Source: Dehalococcoidia bacterium (GTDB lineage Bacteria; Chloroflexota; Dehalococcoidia; Bin125). Taken from it: a DNA stretch of 64,000 nt. The stretch is taken from positions 1 through 64,000 of the forward strand of contig JAJDTU010000002.1 in the NCBI GenBank assembly GCA_022826965.1, given 5' to 3'. This document shows positions 1-8,040 of the stretch, in pieces. Position numbers and translations under genes: made by a program. Each line of letters begins with the position of its first letter. Positions within the stretch are counted from its first letter, which is position 1. Below the pieces are notes generated by a model. It did no database searches. It worked only from the letters and a program-made list of their open reading frames with translations, and was not told the DNA's origin.

Positions 1-2
1 CC

Positions 3-1244
3 AATCAATCCATCTACGGATTTCGCTACAACGCCCCGAAGGGGCTTGAGAGTTTCGCTCAGCTCTGGTCGCCACTTCCCGTACGACCGATATCATTCAC
101 TGAAAATCGAAGAAGCGCAAGATCCATTGTCCGCTTTGCCAACATCATGGCGGCGGAGGCTAGCAGCGCGTCAATTCCTCAGAACCCCGTCAAGACCGAA
201 GAAGGAAGCCTGGATCTCGTCTATTGGCCGTCCCTAGAGGAGGAGATAAGAGGGCTAGCATCGTTCATCGGGTCACGCCCTCAGCAGTCCTTCCTCGTTT
301 TGGTGCCCAAGCGTATCATCGGCTATCGACTCCAAGAAGCCATTGGAGGCGACGCGAGTACCGACTTCTTTGAAGGCGTGCTCGAGCATCCGATCTCCCA
401 AGAAGCGCTAACAGAACTCTCCATCTCAGCGGATCAGAATGACCTTGTGTCAGCGAGAACCTGGCTAGGACTCAGAAGCGACCGGGCGAACGCAGGAGTC
501 AAGAGAAACGCTATTGCATACGGCTCAGTGCCAACGGCGGTCAGTGGACGCACACTCATCGAGCAGATAGCGCGCGACGGAGCACAAGTCAGGGGGCAAG
601 GAAAGACCCACCTCGTAAGGCGGGCGCAGACCGCCCTTGACCTCTACATGACAGACCTCGGTCCGGATGACGCAATAGCCAGAGCGTTCGGTGCCGAGAA
701 AGCCAACGCCGAAGATGACCCAGAAAAGCACCAGCGCCTTCTCGCCAACCTAGACGAGCTGAGGCAGGCTGCCAACACCTTGTTGGCGAATCAGAAGGAG
801 CCGAACCTGAAGGAGATCGTCGAGACTATCCGATACAGAGTCGCCACTCGCGCTCCCCTCATTGAGCCATCCGAGAGAACGGAGAGAGTCAGGATTATGA
901 CTCTGCACGGGGCAAAAGGGCTCGAAGCCGACAACGTCATTGTGGCAGGTGTATCTGATCAAGTCATACCCGGAGAGGAGACCAAGGAAGAGGTCGTCGA
1001 AGAGCAGAGACGGCTTCTGTATGTCGCCGCGACCCGCGCAAAGGCAACACTCGTGATCTCCTGGCACCAAAGCATCAGCTATTCGGACGCCGCTTCGAAC
1101 CGCATTCGGCGGGACGGCGGCGTGTTCTTCGACAGCGCAACAGGCCAGAGAGCTGTGAGGACGTCGAAGAGTTCTCTCCTGCCACAAGGCGTAGGGGGCG
1201 TTAGACGTGGGGAAGCGTGGCTCGCGGAGTCAACGCGACACTAG
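3..1244 (+). CDS. UvrD/PcrA-family superfamily 1 DNA helicase, C-terminal part (runs off left edge)
   Basis: The reading frame is open to the left edge, so the start and the Walker A and B motifs lie outside the window. The first visible residues, NQSIYGFR, are the end of UvrD motif III, followed by motif IV (NRRSARSIVRFAN). Near nucleotides 890-945 motif V appears as TLHGAKGLEADNVIV, and near 1000-1055 motif VI as EEQRRLLYVAATRAK. Enzymes of this family are ATP-driven 3'-5' helicases acting in DNA repair and on stalled forks. The 413 visible residues end soon after motif VI with no clear extra C-terminal domain. Codon use differs from the neighbours, with frequent AGA, AGG and ATA, which suggests transfer. 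The family is firm; the exact role is open. Confidence 0.88.
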   Translation, partial: NQSIYGFRYNAPKGLESFAQLWSPLPVRPISFTENRRSARSIVRFANIMAAEASSASIPQNPVKTEEGSLDLVYWPSLEEEIRGLASFIGSRPQQSFLVLVPKRIIGYRLQEAIGGDASTDFFEGVLEHPISQEALTELSISADQNDLVSARTWLGLRSDRANAGVKRNAIAYGSVPTAVSGRTLIEQIARDGAQVRGQGKTHLVRRAQTALDLYMTDLGPDDAIARAFGAEKANAEDDPEKHQRLLANLDELRQAANTLLANQKEPNLKEIVETIRYRVATRAPLIEPSERTERVRIMTLHGAKGLEADNVIVAGVSDQVIPGEETKEEVVEEQRRLLYVAATRAKATLVISWHQSISYSDAASNRIRRDGGVFFDSATGQRAVRTSKSSLLPQGVGGVRRGEAWLAESTRH

Positions 1245-1247
1245 CAC

Positions 1248-2537
1248 TTATGAATCCACGCCGTCGCCGTCGTCGCGGTGGGCCTGGATTGGGTTCAACT
1301 TGCGGAAGCGGACCAGGCGGATGCGGCGGTGGTCCGACTCGGCCACCGTCCAGCGGTAGCCATGCAGGTCGATTGACTCCTCGGACTGGGGGATGCGGCG
1401 GAAGCGTTGCAGCAGCATGCCGGCGACCGTCTCCGCTTCTTCATCGGAGAAGTCAAGCTCCAGCTCCGCGCCCAGGTCGGTCAGGCCGCGCCGGCCCTCG
1501 ACGAACTGTTCGCCGGCGATGCTCACCGGGACCGGCTCCGAACCGGCCCGGGTCTCGCTGCGGATGTTGCCGACGACCAGCTCGAGGATGTCTTCCAGCG
1601 TGACCAGGCCGGTGGTGGCGCCGAACTCGTCGATCAGCAGCATCAGATGCTGCCCGGTGGTCTGCATGGCGGTGAGCACGCGCTGGACCGAGGCGCGCTC
1701 CGACTCGACCGGCGCATCGCGCATCACCTCGCGGACGCGGCGTTCTCGATGGCCCTGACCCAGTTCGGCCACGACATCTGAGCCGTGCAGGTAGCCGATG
1801 TAGTCGTCGGCCGAGCGGTAACGCACCGGCAGACGCAGGAAACCTGCCTCACCGAACGTGCGGCCGGCCTCTTCCAGCGTCGCGGCGGAATCGATCGATG
1901 CGATTTGCGGGCGCGGAGTCATGATCCGGCGCACCTGCGTCTCGCCCAGGCGCAGCGCGCCGAGCAGGACCGAGGTGTCCTGACCCTCGAGCTCGCCTTC
2001 CTCGCGCGCCTGCACGATCGCCGTGCGCAGTTCGCCCAGCGAGAGCGCCGAGTGCGCCTCTTCCTGGCCGCCGACAACCCGCAGCCAGATGCGGGAGGTC
2101 CAGTCGAGCGCCGCGACGGCCGGCCTGGTCAGTCGGGCCCACCAGCTCAGCGGGAGGGAGTAGTAGCGGGCCACGGCGAGGTTGTGGTGCAGGGCGACGG
2201 ACTTGGGACCGATCTCGCCGAAGATGACGAGCAGGATGGTCACGGCTACGGTGGCCACGACGATGCTGAGCCCGCCGCTGCCGCCGACCAAGTCCTGCGC
2301 AATCACCGCGCCGACGGTCGCCGCCCCGGTGTTGACGAGATTGTTGCCCACGAGGATTGAGGCGAGCAGGCGGCGCGGTTCGCGCAGCAACGCGGCGGCG
2401 CGGTCGGCGCCGGGCAGGCGTCGGCGACGCTCATGCTCGAGCCGCACGCCCTCGATCGACAGATATGCCGTCTCGGAACTGGAGAAAAACGCCGACAGCG
2501 CCAGCAGCCCTGCCAGCAGGACGAAGTACTCAATCAC
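1248..2537 (-). CDS. CNNM/CorC-HlyC family membrane protein with CBS domains
   Basis: This is a membrane protein of the DUF21-CBS-CorC_HlyC class, linked in several bacteria to magnesium/cobalt efflux and earlier annotated as hemolysin. The N-terminal half (about residues 1-185) has hydrophobic segments and the family motif AFFSSSETAYLSIEG. Two CBS repeats follow (about 195-310, including TGLVTLEDILELVVG), then the C-terminal CorC_HlyC domain (about 330-410). The GTG at 2537 is preferred because an AGGGAG lies seven bases before it and the protein then begins IEYFVLLAG like its relatives; a GTG at 2564 would add nine residues. It is convergent with the helicase gene. Transport specificity cannot be told from sequence. 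Confidence 0.9.
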   Translation of the reverse strand: MIEYFVLLAGLLALSAFFSSSETAYLSIEGVRLEHERRRRLPGADRAAALLREPRRLLASILVGNNLVNTGAATVGAVIAQDLVGGSGGLSIVVATVAVTILLVIFGEIGPKSVALHHNLAVARYYSLPLSWWARLTRPAVAALDWTSRIWLRVVGGQEEAHSALSLGELRTAIVQAREEGELEGQDTSVLLGALRLGETQVRRIMTPRPQIASIDSAATLEEAGRTFGEAGFLRLPVRYRSADDYIGYLHGSDVVAELGQGHRERRVREVMRDAPVESERASVQRVLTAMQTTGQHLMLLIDEFGATTGLVTLEDILELVVGNIRSETRAGSEPVPVSIAGEQFVEGRRGLTDLGAELELDFSDEEAETVAGMLLQRFRRIPQSEESIDLHGYRWTVAESDHRRIRLVRFRKLNPIQAHRDDGDGVDS

Positions 2538-2579
2538 GAACGGACTCCCTGCACGTTCCGTCACACAGCGGACAGTGCT

Positions 2580-2600
2580 GCCCCCGATACCGCCGGGGGC
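2580..2600. other. Seven-base-pair inverted repeat in divergent intergenic region
   Basis: GCCCCCG and CGGGGGC are perfect inverted repeats separated by seven bases. They lie between the divergent CNNM gene and the small ORF at 2628, just before its TACTCT box. The position would fit an operator or a transcript hairpin. No protein partner is known. Confidence 0.35.
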
Positions 2601-2615
2601 TATGAATCCCTACGC

Positions 2616-2621
2616 TACTCT
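2616..2621 (+). promoter_or_regulatory. Putative leaderless -10 box TACTCT
   Basis: TACTCT ends six bases before the ATG at 2628, where a -10 element would place transcription start on the start codon. A second similar hexamer, TACGCT, sits at 2611. No good -35 element is visible. Confidence 0.35.
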
Positions 2622-2627
2622 TCCAGC

Positions 2628-2756
2628 ATGGTTGCACCGACTGAACAACTCAGCATCAGCAGCGCGGCGGACATATTGAGTGTTGACGCCGATGCGCTGC
2701 TCGACGAAATCCGCAACGCCGCAGCCGAAGCCGAGCGACCCTCGGCGCGGGATTGA
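2628..2756 (+). CDS. Hypothetical 42-residue protein
   Basis: A short open frame encodes a mostly acidic, helix-prone peptide (SSAADILSVDADALLDEIRN is its core). Codon choice is GC-rich at third positions, as in the neighbours. There is no ribosome binding site, but a TACTCT box six bases upstream would permit a leaderless transcript. The same frame continues past its TGA and stays open until 2864, so this may be the front of an interrupted gene. No family recognised. Confidence 0.35.
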   Translation: MVAPTEQLSISSAADILSVDADALLDEIRNAAAEAERPSARD

Positions 2757-2780
2757 ACGATTCCCGGACCGGCGCTCAGT

Positions 2781-2864
2781 GTGAGCGTCTTCGTCAACGG
2801 CACGCTTGCGGTCTGTGAACGGGACAAGCCGGGCTCGGACGACTGGCGCGTTCAGTTCAAGTGA
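2781..2864 (+). CDS. Hypothetical 27-residue ORF, possibly the rest of the 2628 frame
   Basis: A GTG-initiated frame (begins VSVFVNGTLAVCERD) lies in the same phase as the 42-codon ORF upstream, separated only by an in-frame TGA and eight sense codons. Its stop overlaps the GTG at 2861 that could start the HAD gene. It could be a separate tiny gene, the remnant of a broken gene, or chance. No family recognised. Confidence 0.2.
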   Translation: MSVFVNGTLAVCERDKPGSDDWRVQFK

Positions 2865-2872
2865 TCCATGGC

Positions 2873-3544
2873 ATGAGGCCGAGGTATCAGTCGGTCGTCT
2901 TCGACCTCGACGGCACGCTCGCGGACACGGAGCCGCTGGTCGTCGGCTGCATGCTGGAGACGATCAACGCGCACGGGCACCCCGTGGACGAGGAGCTGTT
3001 GCTCAAGTACATCGGCCCGCCGCTGCCCATGATGCTCAACAACATGCTGGGCCTCAACCTCGAACAGGCGCAGCCGATTTACCTCGACTACCTGCGCCGC
3101 TACGAAGACTCCTACATGCCGCGCACTCGCCCGCTGCCCGGCGCGGAAGCGCTCTTGGATGCGCTGCGCGACGCCGAGGTTCCGCTCGCCGTGGTCACGA
3201 ACAAGCGAGAGGACGCCGGCCGCAAGACGGTCGACCTGCTGGACTGGACCGAACGCTTTGTGACGATCATCGGCGCCGACACGGCCAGCGATCCGAAGCC
3301 GCACCCCGCGCCGTTGCTGCACGCCCTTGAGCTACTCAACGGTGAAGCGAAGACCGCGGTGATCGTCGGAGACACGGAGTCGGACATGGGCGCCGGCCGA
3401 AATGCGGGATTCGCCGGCGTGATTGGGATCATCGGAGTCAGAGACGCCGACTACCTGCGTCGTCACGGGGCGACGCACACGGCAGCAGACCTTGCCGCTG
3501 TGCAGGGCCTGTTGTTCGACGGCCCGGCGGCCTCTACTGGTTGA
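2873..3544 (+). CDS. HAD-superfamily phosphatase, phosphoglycolate phosphatase-like
   Basis: A cytoplasmic haloacid-dehalogenase-type hydrolase of about 223 residues that probably removes phosphate from a small sugar phosphate. Motif I is VVFDLDGTLAD (nucleophile Asp plus acid/base Asp), motif II lies in AVVTNKRED, the motif III lysine is in DPKPHPAP, and motif IV is VIVGDTESDMGAGRNAG. A cap domain lies between motifs I and II, as in phosphoglycolate phosphatase and PpaX. The ATG at 2873 is chosen because the DxD motif then follows closely; a GTG at 2861 is possible. It overlaps the convergent crotonase gene by 11 bases. The substrate is not determined. Confidence 0.85.
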   Translation: MRPRYQSVVFDLDGTLADTEPLVVGCMLETINAHGHPVDEELLLKYIGPPLPMMLNNMLGLNLEQAQPIYLDYLRRYEDSYMPRTRPLPGAEALLDALRDAEVPLAVVTNKREDAGRKTVDLLDWTERFVTIIGADTASDPKPHPAPLLHALELLNGEAKTAVIVGDTESDMGAGRNAGFAGVIGIIGVRDADYLRRHGATHTAADLAAVQGLLFDGPAASTG

Positions 3545-4325
3545 AGACCGGTTCGCGCTTTTCGAGGAATGCGGTGACAGCTTCTTCGTGGGACGGCAGG
3601 CGGCGCGATTCTCGGTCTCGGGCGCCTTCGCGCTCCATCACCCTGGACAGGTCGGGTTCGGTGACGTTGTCGTTGAGCAGGGTCTTAATCTTGCGCACGA
3701 CGGCGGTGGGGTTGTTGGCGTACTCTTCCGCCTTGGCCAGCGCAGTGGCGAACAGGTCTTCCTTCGGCACGACCGCCGAGACCAGGCCGATCCGATAGGC
3801 CTCGTCGGCGGGGACCATGCGGCCGGAGAGGCAGATGTCGGTGGCGTGACCGAGACCGACCAGTTGCGCCAGCAGGCGCGTGGAGCCGAGCTCGGGCACC
3901 AATCCGACCTTGACGAAGCGAATCGAGAGCTTCGTGTCCTCCGCGGCGTAGCGGACATCGGCCGGCAGCGCGAGCGTCAGGCCGACGCCGACCGCGTACC
4001 CGTGGATCGCAACGATCACGGGCTTGGACTCACGAACGAGCTGGGTCCAGTTCGTGCCCAGCCGCATCCCGCGGTCGCGGTTGGTGGCGTCGGGATCGTC
4101 GGCCAGGCGCTGGTTGAAGCCCTGCAGATCGGCGCCGGCGCAGAATGCTCGGCCTTCGCCGGCGATGACGATGGCGCCGATGCCGTCGTCGGCGTTCCAG
4201 GCTTCGATCTGGTCGGCCATCTCACCGGCCATCTGGTCGGTCCAGGCATTCAGCTTCTCGGGACGGTTGAGCCGGATGACTCCAACACGACCGACTGTTT
4301 CGGTCAGGATCTGCTCGTAGGACAT
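3534..4325 (-). CDS. Enoyl-CoA hydratase/isomerase family protein (crotonase)
   Basis: A 263-residue crotonase-fold enzyme. The oxyanion-hole segment AGEGRAFCAGADLQGF and the second segment HGYAVGVGLTLALPADV are clear. The second catalytic glutamate is present in LVPELGSTRLL, but the first glutamate of classical enoyl-CoA hydratase (in GGGCELA) is not visible here, so the reaction may be isomerisation or another crotonase reaction rather than simple hydration. It acts on acyl-CoA esters in the cytoplasm. One of three crotonases in the window, it is divergent from the DUF4097 gene. Family sure, reaction not. Confidence 0.88.
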   Translation of the reverse strand: MSYEQILTETVGRVGVIRLNRPEKLNAWTDQMAGEMADQIEAWNADDGIGAIVIAGEGRAFCAGADLQGFNQRLADDPDATNRDRGMRLGTNWTQLVRESKPVIVAIHGYAVGVGLTLALPADVRYAAEDTKLSIRFVKVGLVPELGSTRLLAQLVGLGHATDICLSGRMVPADEAYRIGLVSAVVPKEDLFATALAKAEEYANNPTAVVRKIKTLLNDNVTEPDLSRVMEREGARDRESRRLPSHEEAVTAFLEKREPVFNQ

Positions 4326-4426
4326 CGCGCAACGCCATCTTCCGTTGTGTGCTCTGATGGGCCAAGTCTATATGTCGCACGGAACATCAGCCGCTGCGTC
4401 AGGCTACCGGCGGTGAGCGACCTCTC

Positions 4427-4432
4427 TAGGCT
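4427..4432 (+). promoter_or_regulatory. Putative leaderless -10 box TAGGCT
   Basis: TAGGCT ends seven bases before the ATG at 4440 and no Shine-Dalgarno sequence is present in between. This matches the spacing seen before several other genes in the window. Confidence 0.35.
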
Positions 4433-4439
4433 CGAATGC

Positions 4440-5156
4440 ATGAACCGTACCGTTGAACTGCGAGACGCCGACGGCCTGGAGATTACGACCCGCTCCGGAG
4501 CGCTTGTGGTGATCGCCGAGGACGGGCGTGTTGACGTCGAAGTCGATGGTCTTGTGGAGAGGGCGAAGCGCCGGCAGATCTGGCGTGAAAAGGGCCGCCT
4601 GCACATCCGCTCCGGCAGCGGCAGCAACGCGCTGACAGTGAAATGCCCGCCGGGCACCGACATCGGCGCCGGCAGCGACTCTGGCAGGGTCGAGCTGCGC
4701 GGTGATTTCGGCGACGTCAAGCTCAAGAGCAGCAGCAGCAAAATCAGCGTCGAGAGCGCGCGAAGCGCTGAGGCGAAAACGCGCGACGGCAAGATCAACA
4801 TCGCCCGCACCCACGGCCGCGCGTCGGCTGGAACTGTTTCCGGTTCGATCGAGGTTGAGCATGCGCGAACCGCGCGAGCGGCGACGGTCAGCGGGAAGAT
4901 CAAGATGAGACGGGTCATCGGCTCGGCGGACGCGATGAGTGTCAGCGGCAGCATTGATATCCAATCGGAGGGCGCGGGCGACATCAACGCGGCCACCGTC
5001 TCCGGGGCGATCAAGGTTCGCATCCCTGACCACCGGGCTCCCGAGATCAAGTGCCACCGCAAGTCCGGCAGCCTCGATGTGGATTGCACGGAGGGCAACG
5101 ACCTGCGAATCACCGTGGCCACGGTGTCGGGCGCGATCAAGGTAGGCACGCACTGA
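4440..5156 (+). CDS. DUF4097-family beta-repeat protein
   Basis: A 238-residue protein without signal peptide or membrane segment, made almost wholly of short beta-strand repeats. The unit TVSGxIxV recurs (TVSGSIEV, TVSGKIKM, SVSGSIDI, TVSGAIKV twice), as expected for the beta-helical adhesin-like DUF4097 fold. Its function is unknown; relatives often sit beside regulators or membrane stress proteins. The gene is followed after 44 bases by a nucleotide cyclase, suggesting co-expression. ATG 4440 is preferred over GTG 4413 because TAGGCT lies seven bases before it. Fold assignment good, role unknown. Confidence 0.75.
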   Translation: MNRTVELRDADGLEITTRSGALVVIAEDGRVDVEVDGLVERAKRRQIWREKGRLHIRSGSGSNALTVKCPPGTDIGAGSDSGRVELRGDFGDVKLKSSSSKISVESARSAEAKTRDGKINIARTHGRASAGTVSGSIEVEHARTARAATVSGKIKMRRVIGSADAMSVSGSIDIQSEGAGDINAATVSGAIKVRIPDHRAPEIKCHRKSGSLDVDCTEGNDLRITVATVSGAIKVGTH

Positions 5157-5200
5157 TTTTGGACAACACGCATCAACGCGGAGGCGACGAGCAAGCGGAC

Positions 5201-5767
5201 ATGAGCGGACATCCCGGCAGTCAGGCGGTTACATCGGCGACAGCCGTCTCCGCCGCTCCGCCCAATTCCATCGAGGGCGCTGTCGTCTTCACCGACATCG
5301 TCAGCTTCACCGAGTTCAACGCCATTGAGGGTGACGAAGCGGCGAATGAGTTGCTTTCTGCCCAGGAGATGATCGTCAACCAGTTCCTGCCCTCGGGCTC
5401 CTGGCTGGTCAAGGAACTGGGCGACGGGCTGATGCTCTGGTTTCCCGACGCCGACGCGGCGCTCGCCACCTGTCTTCGGCTGATGCAGCGGTTCGAGGAG
5501 TACTCGCTTGACACCCTGCAGCCGTTATGGGTCCGGATGGGGATTCACTGGGGCCGTCAGACCAGGAGGCGTGCCGATCTGATCGGACATGACGTCAATC
5601 TCGCGGCGAGGATTGCCAACGAGGCCGGCGCGACCGAGCTGTTGCTGTCGGAGGACACAATGATCGAACTGCGTGATGCGTCCATCGCGGTGTTCGAGGA
5701 GCTCGGACCCGTGATCATGAAGGGCATCCCCGATCCCGTGCGCCTGTTCCGCGCCGTCGCTCGCTAG
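5201..5767 (+). CDS. Stand-alone class III adenylate/guanylate cyclase domain
   Basis: A 188-residue protein consisting of one class III cyclase homology domain after a 25-residue tail. The two metal-binding aspartates are in VVFTDIVSFTEF and ELGDGLMLWF. A lysine just before the second (VKELGDG) fits the purine-binding position of adenylate cyclases, and the Asn/Arg transition-state pair is in HDVNLAARIANEAG. It should make cAMP (or cGMP) in the cytoplasm as a homodimer. No sensor domain is attached, so regulation must come from a partner; the DUF4097 protein encoded directly upstream is the obvious candidate. Catalytic capacity is well supported, the partner inferred. Confidence 0.85.
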   Translation: MSGHPGSQAVTSATAVSAAPPNSIEGAVVFTDIVSFTEFNAIEGDEAANELLSAQEMIVNQFLPSGSWLVKELGDGLMLWFPDADAALATCLRLMQRFEEYSLDTLQPLWVRMGIHWGRQTRRRADLIGHDVNLAARIANEAGATELLLSEDTMIELRDASIAVFEELGPVIMKGIPDPVRLFRAVAR

Positions 5768-5796
5768 CGTAGGGGCAGGTCTACGCCCAAACGCCT

Positions 5797-5802
5797 TACC
5801 CT
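5797..5802 (+). promoter_or_regulatory. Putative leaderless -10 box TACCCT
   Basis: TACCCT ends six bases before the GTG at 5809. The same hexamer precedes the CaiB genes at 24607 and 57456. No ribosome binding site is visible for this start. Confidence 0.38.
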
Positions 5803-5808
5803 GCTCGC

Positions 5809-7143
5809 GTGAGTTCTCCACTCAGCCTCAACGGAATTGACGAGCGGCCGCGCTGGCGGCGCAATGTGCGTCTCTATCCGGTGTTCTACTTCTTCCAGAG
5901 CCTGCAGTTCTTCTTGCCGATCTGGATCGTGTTTGCGCTCGATGAGGTCGGGCTCACCTTTGCCCAGCTCACGGCCATTGGCCCGGCGTTCTACGTGATC
6001 ACCTCGTTCGGTCAGGCGCCGGCCGGGGCAATCGCCGACCGGTTCGGACGCGTCCGCGTCATCCGCGCGTCGTTGGTCATCTACATCGCCTTCATCATCT
6101 GGTTCGCCTTCTCGGCCTCCTTCTGGCAGGCGGCGGTGGCCTGGGGGCTCTGGGGACTGTCCATGGTCACGCTGACCGGCACCGACAGCGCCTTCCTTCA
6201 CGATTCCCTTCAGGCTCTGGGACGTTCGCGCGACTTCGAGCGCCAGGCCGGACGTGCCTTCGCTGTCCGATCGATCGCCATGGTGGCGGCGACGTTCATC
6301 GGGGGCGTGTTGGCCGGCATGATCGGCCTGCAGGCGACCGTGATCTTCTGCTGCATCGGCAGCGGATTGGCCCTGCTGATTGCGTTCGGCTTCCGTGAGC
6401 CGCCAAGACGCGCTCACAGCATCGATGAACAGGCGCTGTCCTACGTCAGCCTGATGAAGGAGACGCTGCGGTTGGCCGGCAAGACGCCGACGATCCGCTA
6501 CTCCCTGATATTCAGCGCCCTGCTCGTGGCGGCGCTTGTGCCTGAGTTCTATCTGATCCAGCCGTTCCTCAGGGAGCAGGGAATCGACATCGGTTGGCTC
6601 TTTACTGCGCTGCAAGCCCCTCCCCACATTGCTACCGTCATCGGCGCCGCTCTCGCGTTCTGGCTCGCGGTTCGCCTGGGTATTGTGCGGACGCTGGCCT
6701 CGATGCCGTTCTGGGTGGTCGGCGTTTACGTGGGCATCGCGCTCTGGGACCAACTCGGGGCGATTGCGCTGTTTGCCGTGCTTGGCTTCGCGCGTGGCGC
6801 ACAGATGCCGCTGATGGAGGGCTACCTCAATCGCCGCATCCCCTCCCACCTGCGAGCGACCGCGCTCTCGCTGAATCACATGGGCTGGGCGCTGATCATG
6901 CTGCCCTTCCTGCCCATCTTCGGGCAATTCGTCGAGGCCAACACGCTGCCGACCGTGTTCCTCGGACTGGCCGGTTTCTACGGCCCGTTGCTTCTGATCA
7001 TCATGATCCTCTGGGTGCGGGCCGACCGCCAGGAGCGGGGTCGACTACGGTTGCCGCAGGCGATTCCCGCGCTACTGCGGGAGGTCCTATGGAAGCCGCA
7101 ACAGCGTCCCACATCCGCAACGCGGCCGCTTGATTTCGACTAG
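5809..7143 (+). CDS. MFS transporter
   Basis: A 444-residue integral membrane carrier with about twelve hydrophobic segments. The MFS loop 2-3 signature appears as GAIADRFGRVRVIRAS after the second helix, and a related segment (GYLNRRIPSHLRATALS) in the second half. It probably drives export or import of a small molecule by proton coupling; the substrate is unknown. The start is the GTG directly after a TACCCT box. The SDR gene follows after 19 bases, so the two may form an operon. It is not closely similar to the three tandem MFS carriers at 30-34 kb. Confidence 0.87.
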   Translation: MSSPLSLNGIDERPRWRRNVRLYPVFYFFQSLQFFLPIWIVFALDEVGLTFAQLTAIGPAFYVITSFGQAPAGAIADRFGRVRVIRASLVIYIAFIIWFAFSASFWQAAVAWGLWGLSMVTLTGTDSAFLHDSLQALGRSRDFERQAGRAFAVRSIAMVAATFIGGVLAGMIGLQATVIFCCIGSGLALLIAFGFREPPRRAHSIDEQALSYVSLMKETLRLAGKTPTIRYSLIFSALLVAALVPEFYLIQPFLREQGIDIGWLFTALQAPPHIATVIGAALAFWLAVRLGIVRTLASMPFWVVGVYVGIALWDQLGAIALFAVLGFARGAQMPLMEGYLNRRIPSHLRATALSLNHMGWALIMLPFLPIFGQFVEANTLPTVFLGLAGFYGPLLLIIMILWVRADRQERGRLRLPQAIPALLREVLWKPQQRPTSATRPLDFD

Positions 7144-7162
7144 CGGGCGAAAGGACCGTGCC

Positions 7163-7942
7163 ATGACCGACCGGCTTGCCGGCAAGTCCGCCATCATTAC
7201 TGGTGCGGGGTCACGCGCCGAGGGGATTGGGAACGGTCGCGCGACCGCCATCCTGTTCGCCCGCGAGGGCGCCGATCTACTGCTCGTGGACAGGGACGAG
7301 GCGGCCGTTCAGACGACGCTCGACATGATCCGCGCTGAAGGCCACGACGCCGCGATCGCCGTTGCCGACGTCACCTCAACCGAGGACTGCGCGCGGATCG
7401 TCGCCGATGCGGTGAGGCGCTATGGGAAGCTCGATGTACTGCACAACAACGTTGGCATCGGCGGACGGGGCACAGTCGAGGACGTATCGGAGGTCGAGTG
7501 GGAGCACGTCCAGCGGGTCAACGTGACCTCGATGATGCTGACCTGCAAGCACGCCGTCCCGGCGTTGCGCGACAGCGGCGGCGGCGCGATCACCAACGTG
7601 TCCTCGATCGCGGCCTTGCGACCCCGCGGGCTCACGGCCTACAGCGTGAGCAAGGCAGCCGTGGCGACGCTGACCCAGGCGCTGGCCGTCGACCATGGAC
7701 ACGATCGGATCCGCGCCAACTGCATCATGCCCGGACCGGTCTACACGCCGATGGTCTACGCGGGGGGCATGTCGGACGAGCTGCGCGAGCGCCGCAAGAA
7801 CGCGAGCTTGCTCAAGCAGGAAGGTGAGCCCTGGGACATCGGCTGGGCCGCGGTGTTCCTCGCCAGTGACGAAGCCAAGTACGTCACCGGCGTCATCCTT
7901 CCGGTTGACGGCGGTGTTACGGTTCGCGGGCCCGATCGATAG
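7163..7942 (+). CDS. Short-chain dehydrogenase/reductase (SDR)
   Basis: A 259-residue Rossmann-fold oxidoreductase. The nucleotide-binding glycines are in ITGAGSRAEGIGNGRA, slightly expanded against the usual TGxxxGxG, and D29-type NAD preference is suggested by LLLVDRDEAA. The structural NNVG motif is HNNVGIGG. The catalytic Ser, Tyr and Lys are in TNVSSIAALRPRGLTAYSVSKAA, here shown as SSIA and YSVSK. The C-terminal segment VTGVILPVDGG is typical. AAAGGA lies about seven bases before the ATG. It oxidises or reduces an alcohol/ketone of unknown identity. It follows the MFS gene on the same strand. Confidence 0.88.
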   Translation: MTDRLAGKSAIITGAGSRAEGIGNGRATAILFAREGADLLLVDRDEAAVQTTLDMIRAEGHDAAIAVADVTSTEDCARIVADAVRRYGKLDVLHNNVGIGGRGTVEDVSEVEWEHVQRVNVTSMMLTCKHAVPALRDSGGGAITNVSSIAALRPRGLTAYSVSKAAVATLTQALAVDHGHDRIRANCIMPGPVYTPMVYAGGMSDELRERRKNASLLKQEGEPWDIGWAAVFLASDEAKYVTGVILPVDGGVTVRGPDR

Positions 7943-7973
7943 GGGGAGCAGGGCGACCAGATAGGCGGTCGCG

Positions 7974-7993
7974 GGCCCCGCCTTCGCGGGGCC
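7974..7993. terminator. Hairpin terminator between convergent genes
   Basis: GGCCCCGC and GCGGGGCC form a perfect eight-pair stem with a CTTC loop. It lies between the SDR gene and the convergent lipoprotein gene, followed on the plus strand by a T-rich but interrupted stretch. It may act in both directions. Confidence 0.6.
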
Positions 7994-8040
7994 GACTTTG
8001 GTTGGTTTGCGCGTAGGTCGCCGGGGGAGAAGGGGGGGAG

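Noticed and set aside
3423-4437. N-terminal extension of the DUF4097 frame up to 3423
   Set aside because: This part is antisense to the crotonase at 3534-4325 and shares no homology with DUF4097; the gene starts at 4440.
5764-6927. 387-codon minus-strand frame opposite the MFS gene
   Set aside because: Antisense shadow of a membrane protein, with His/Arg/Gly-rich composition and no motif.
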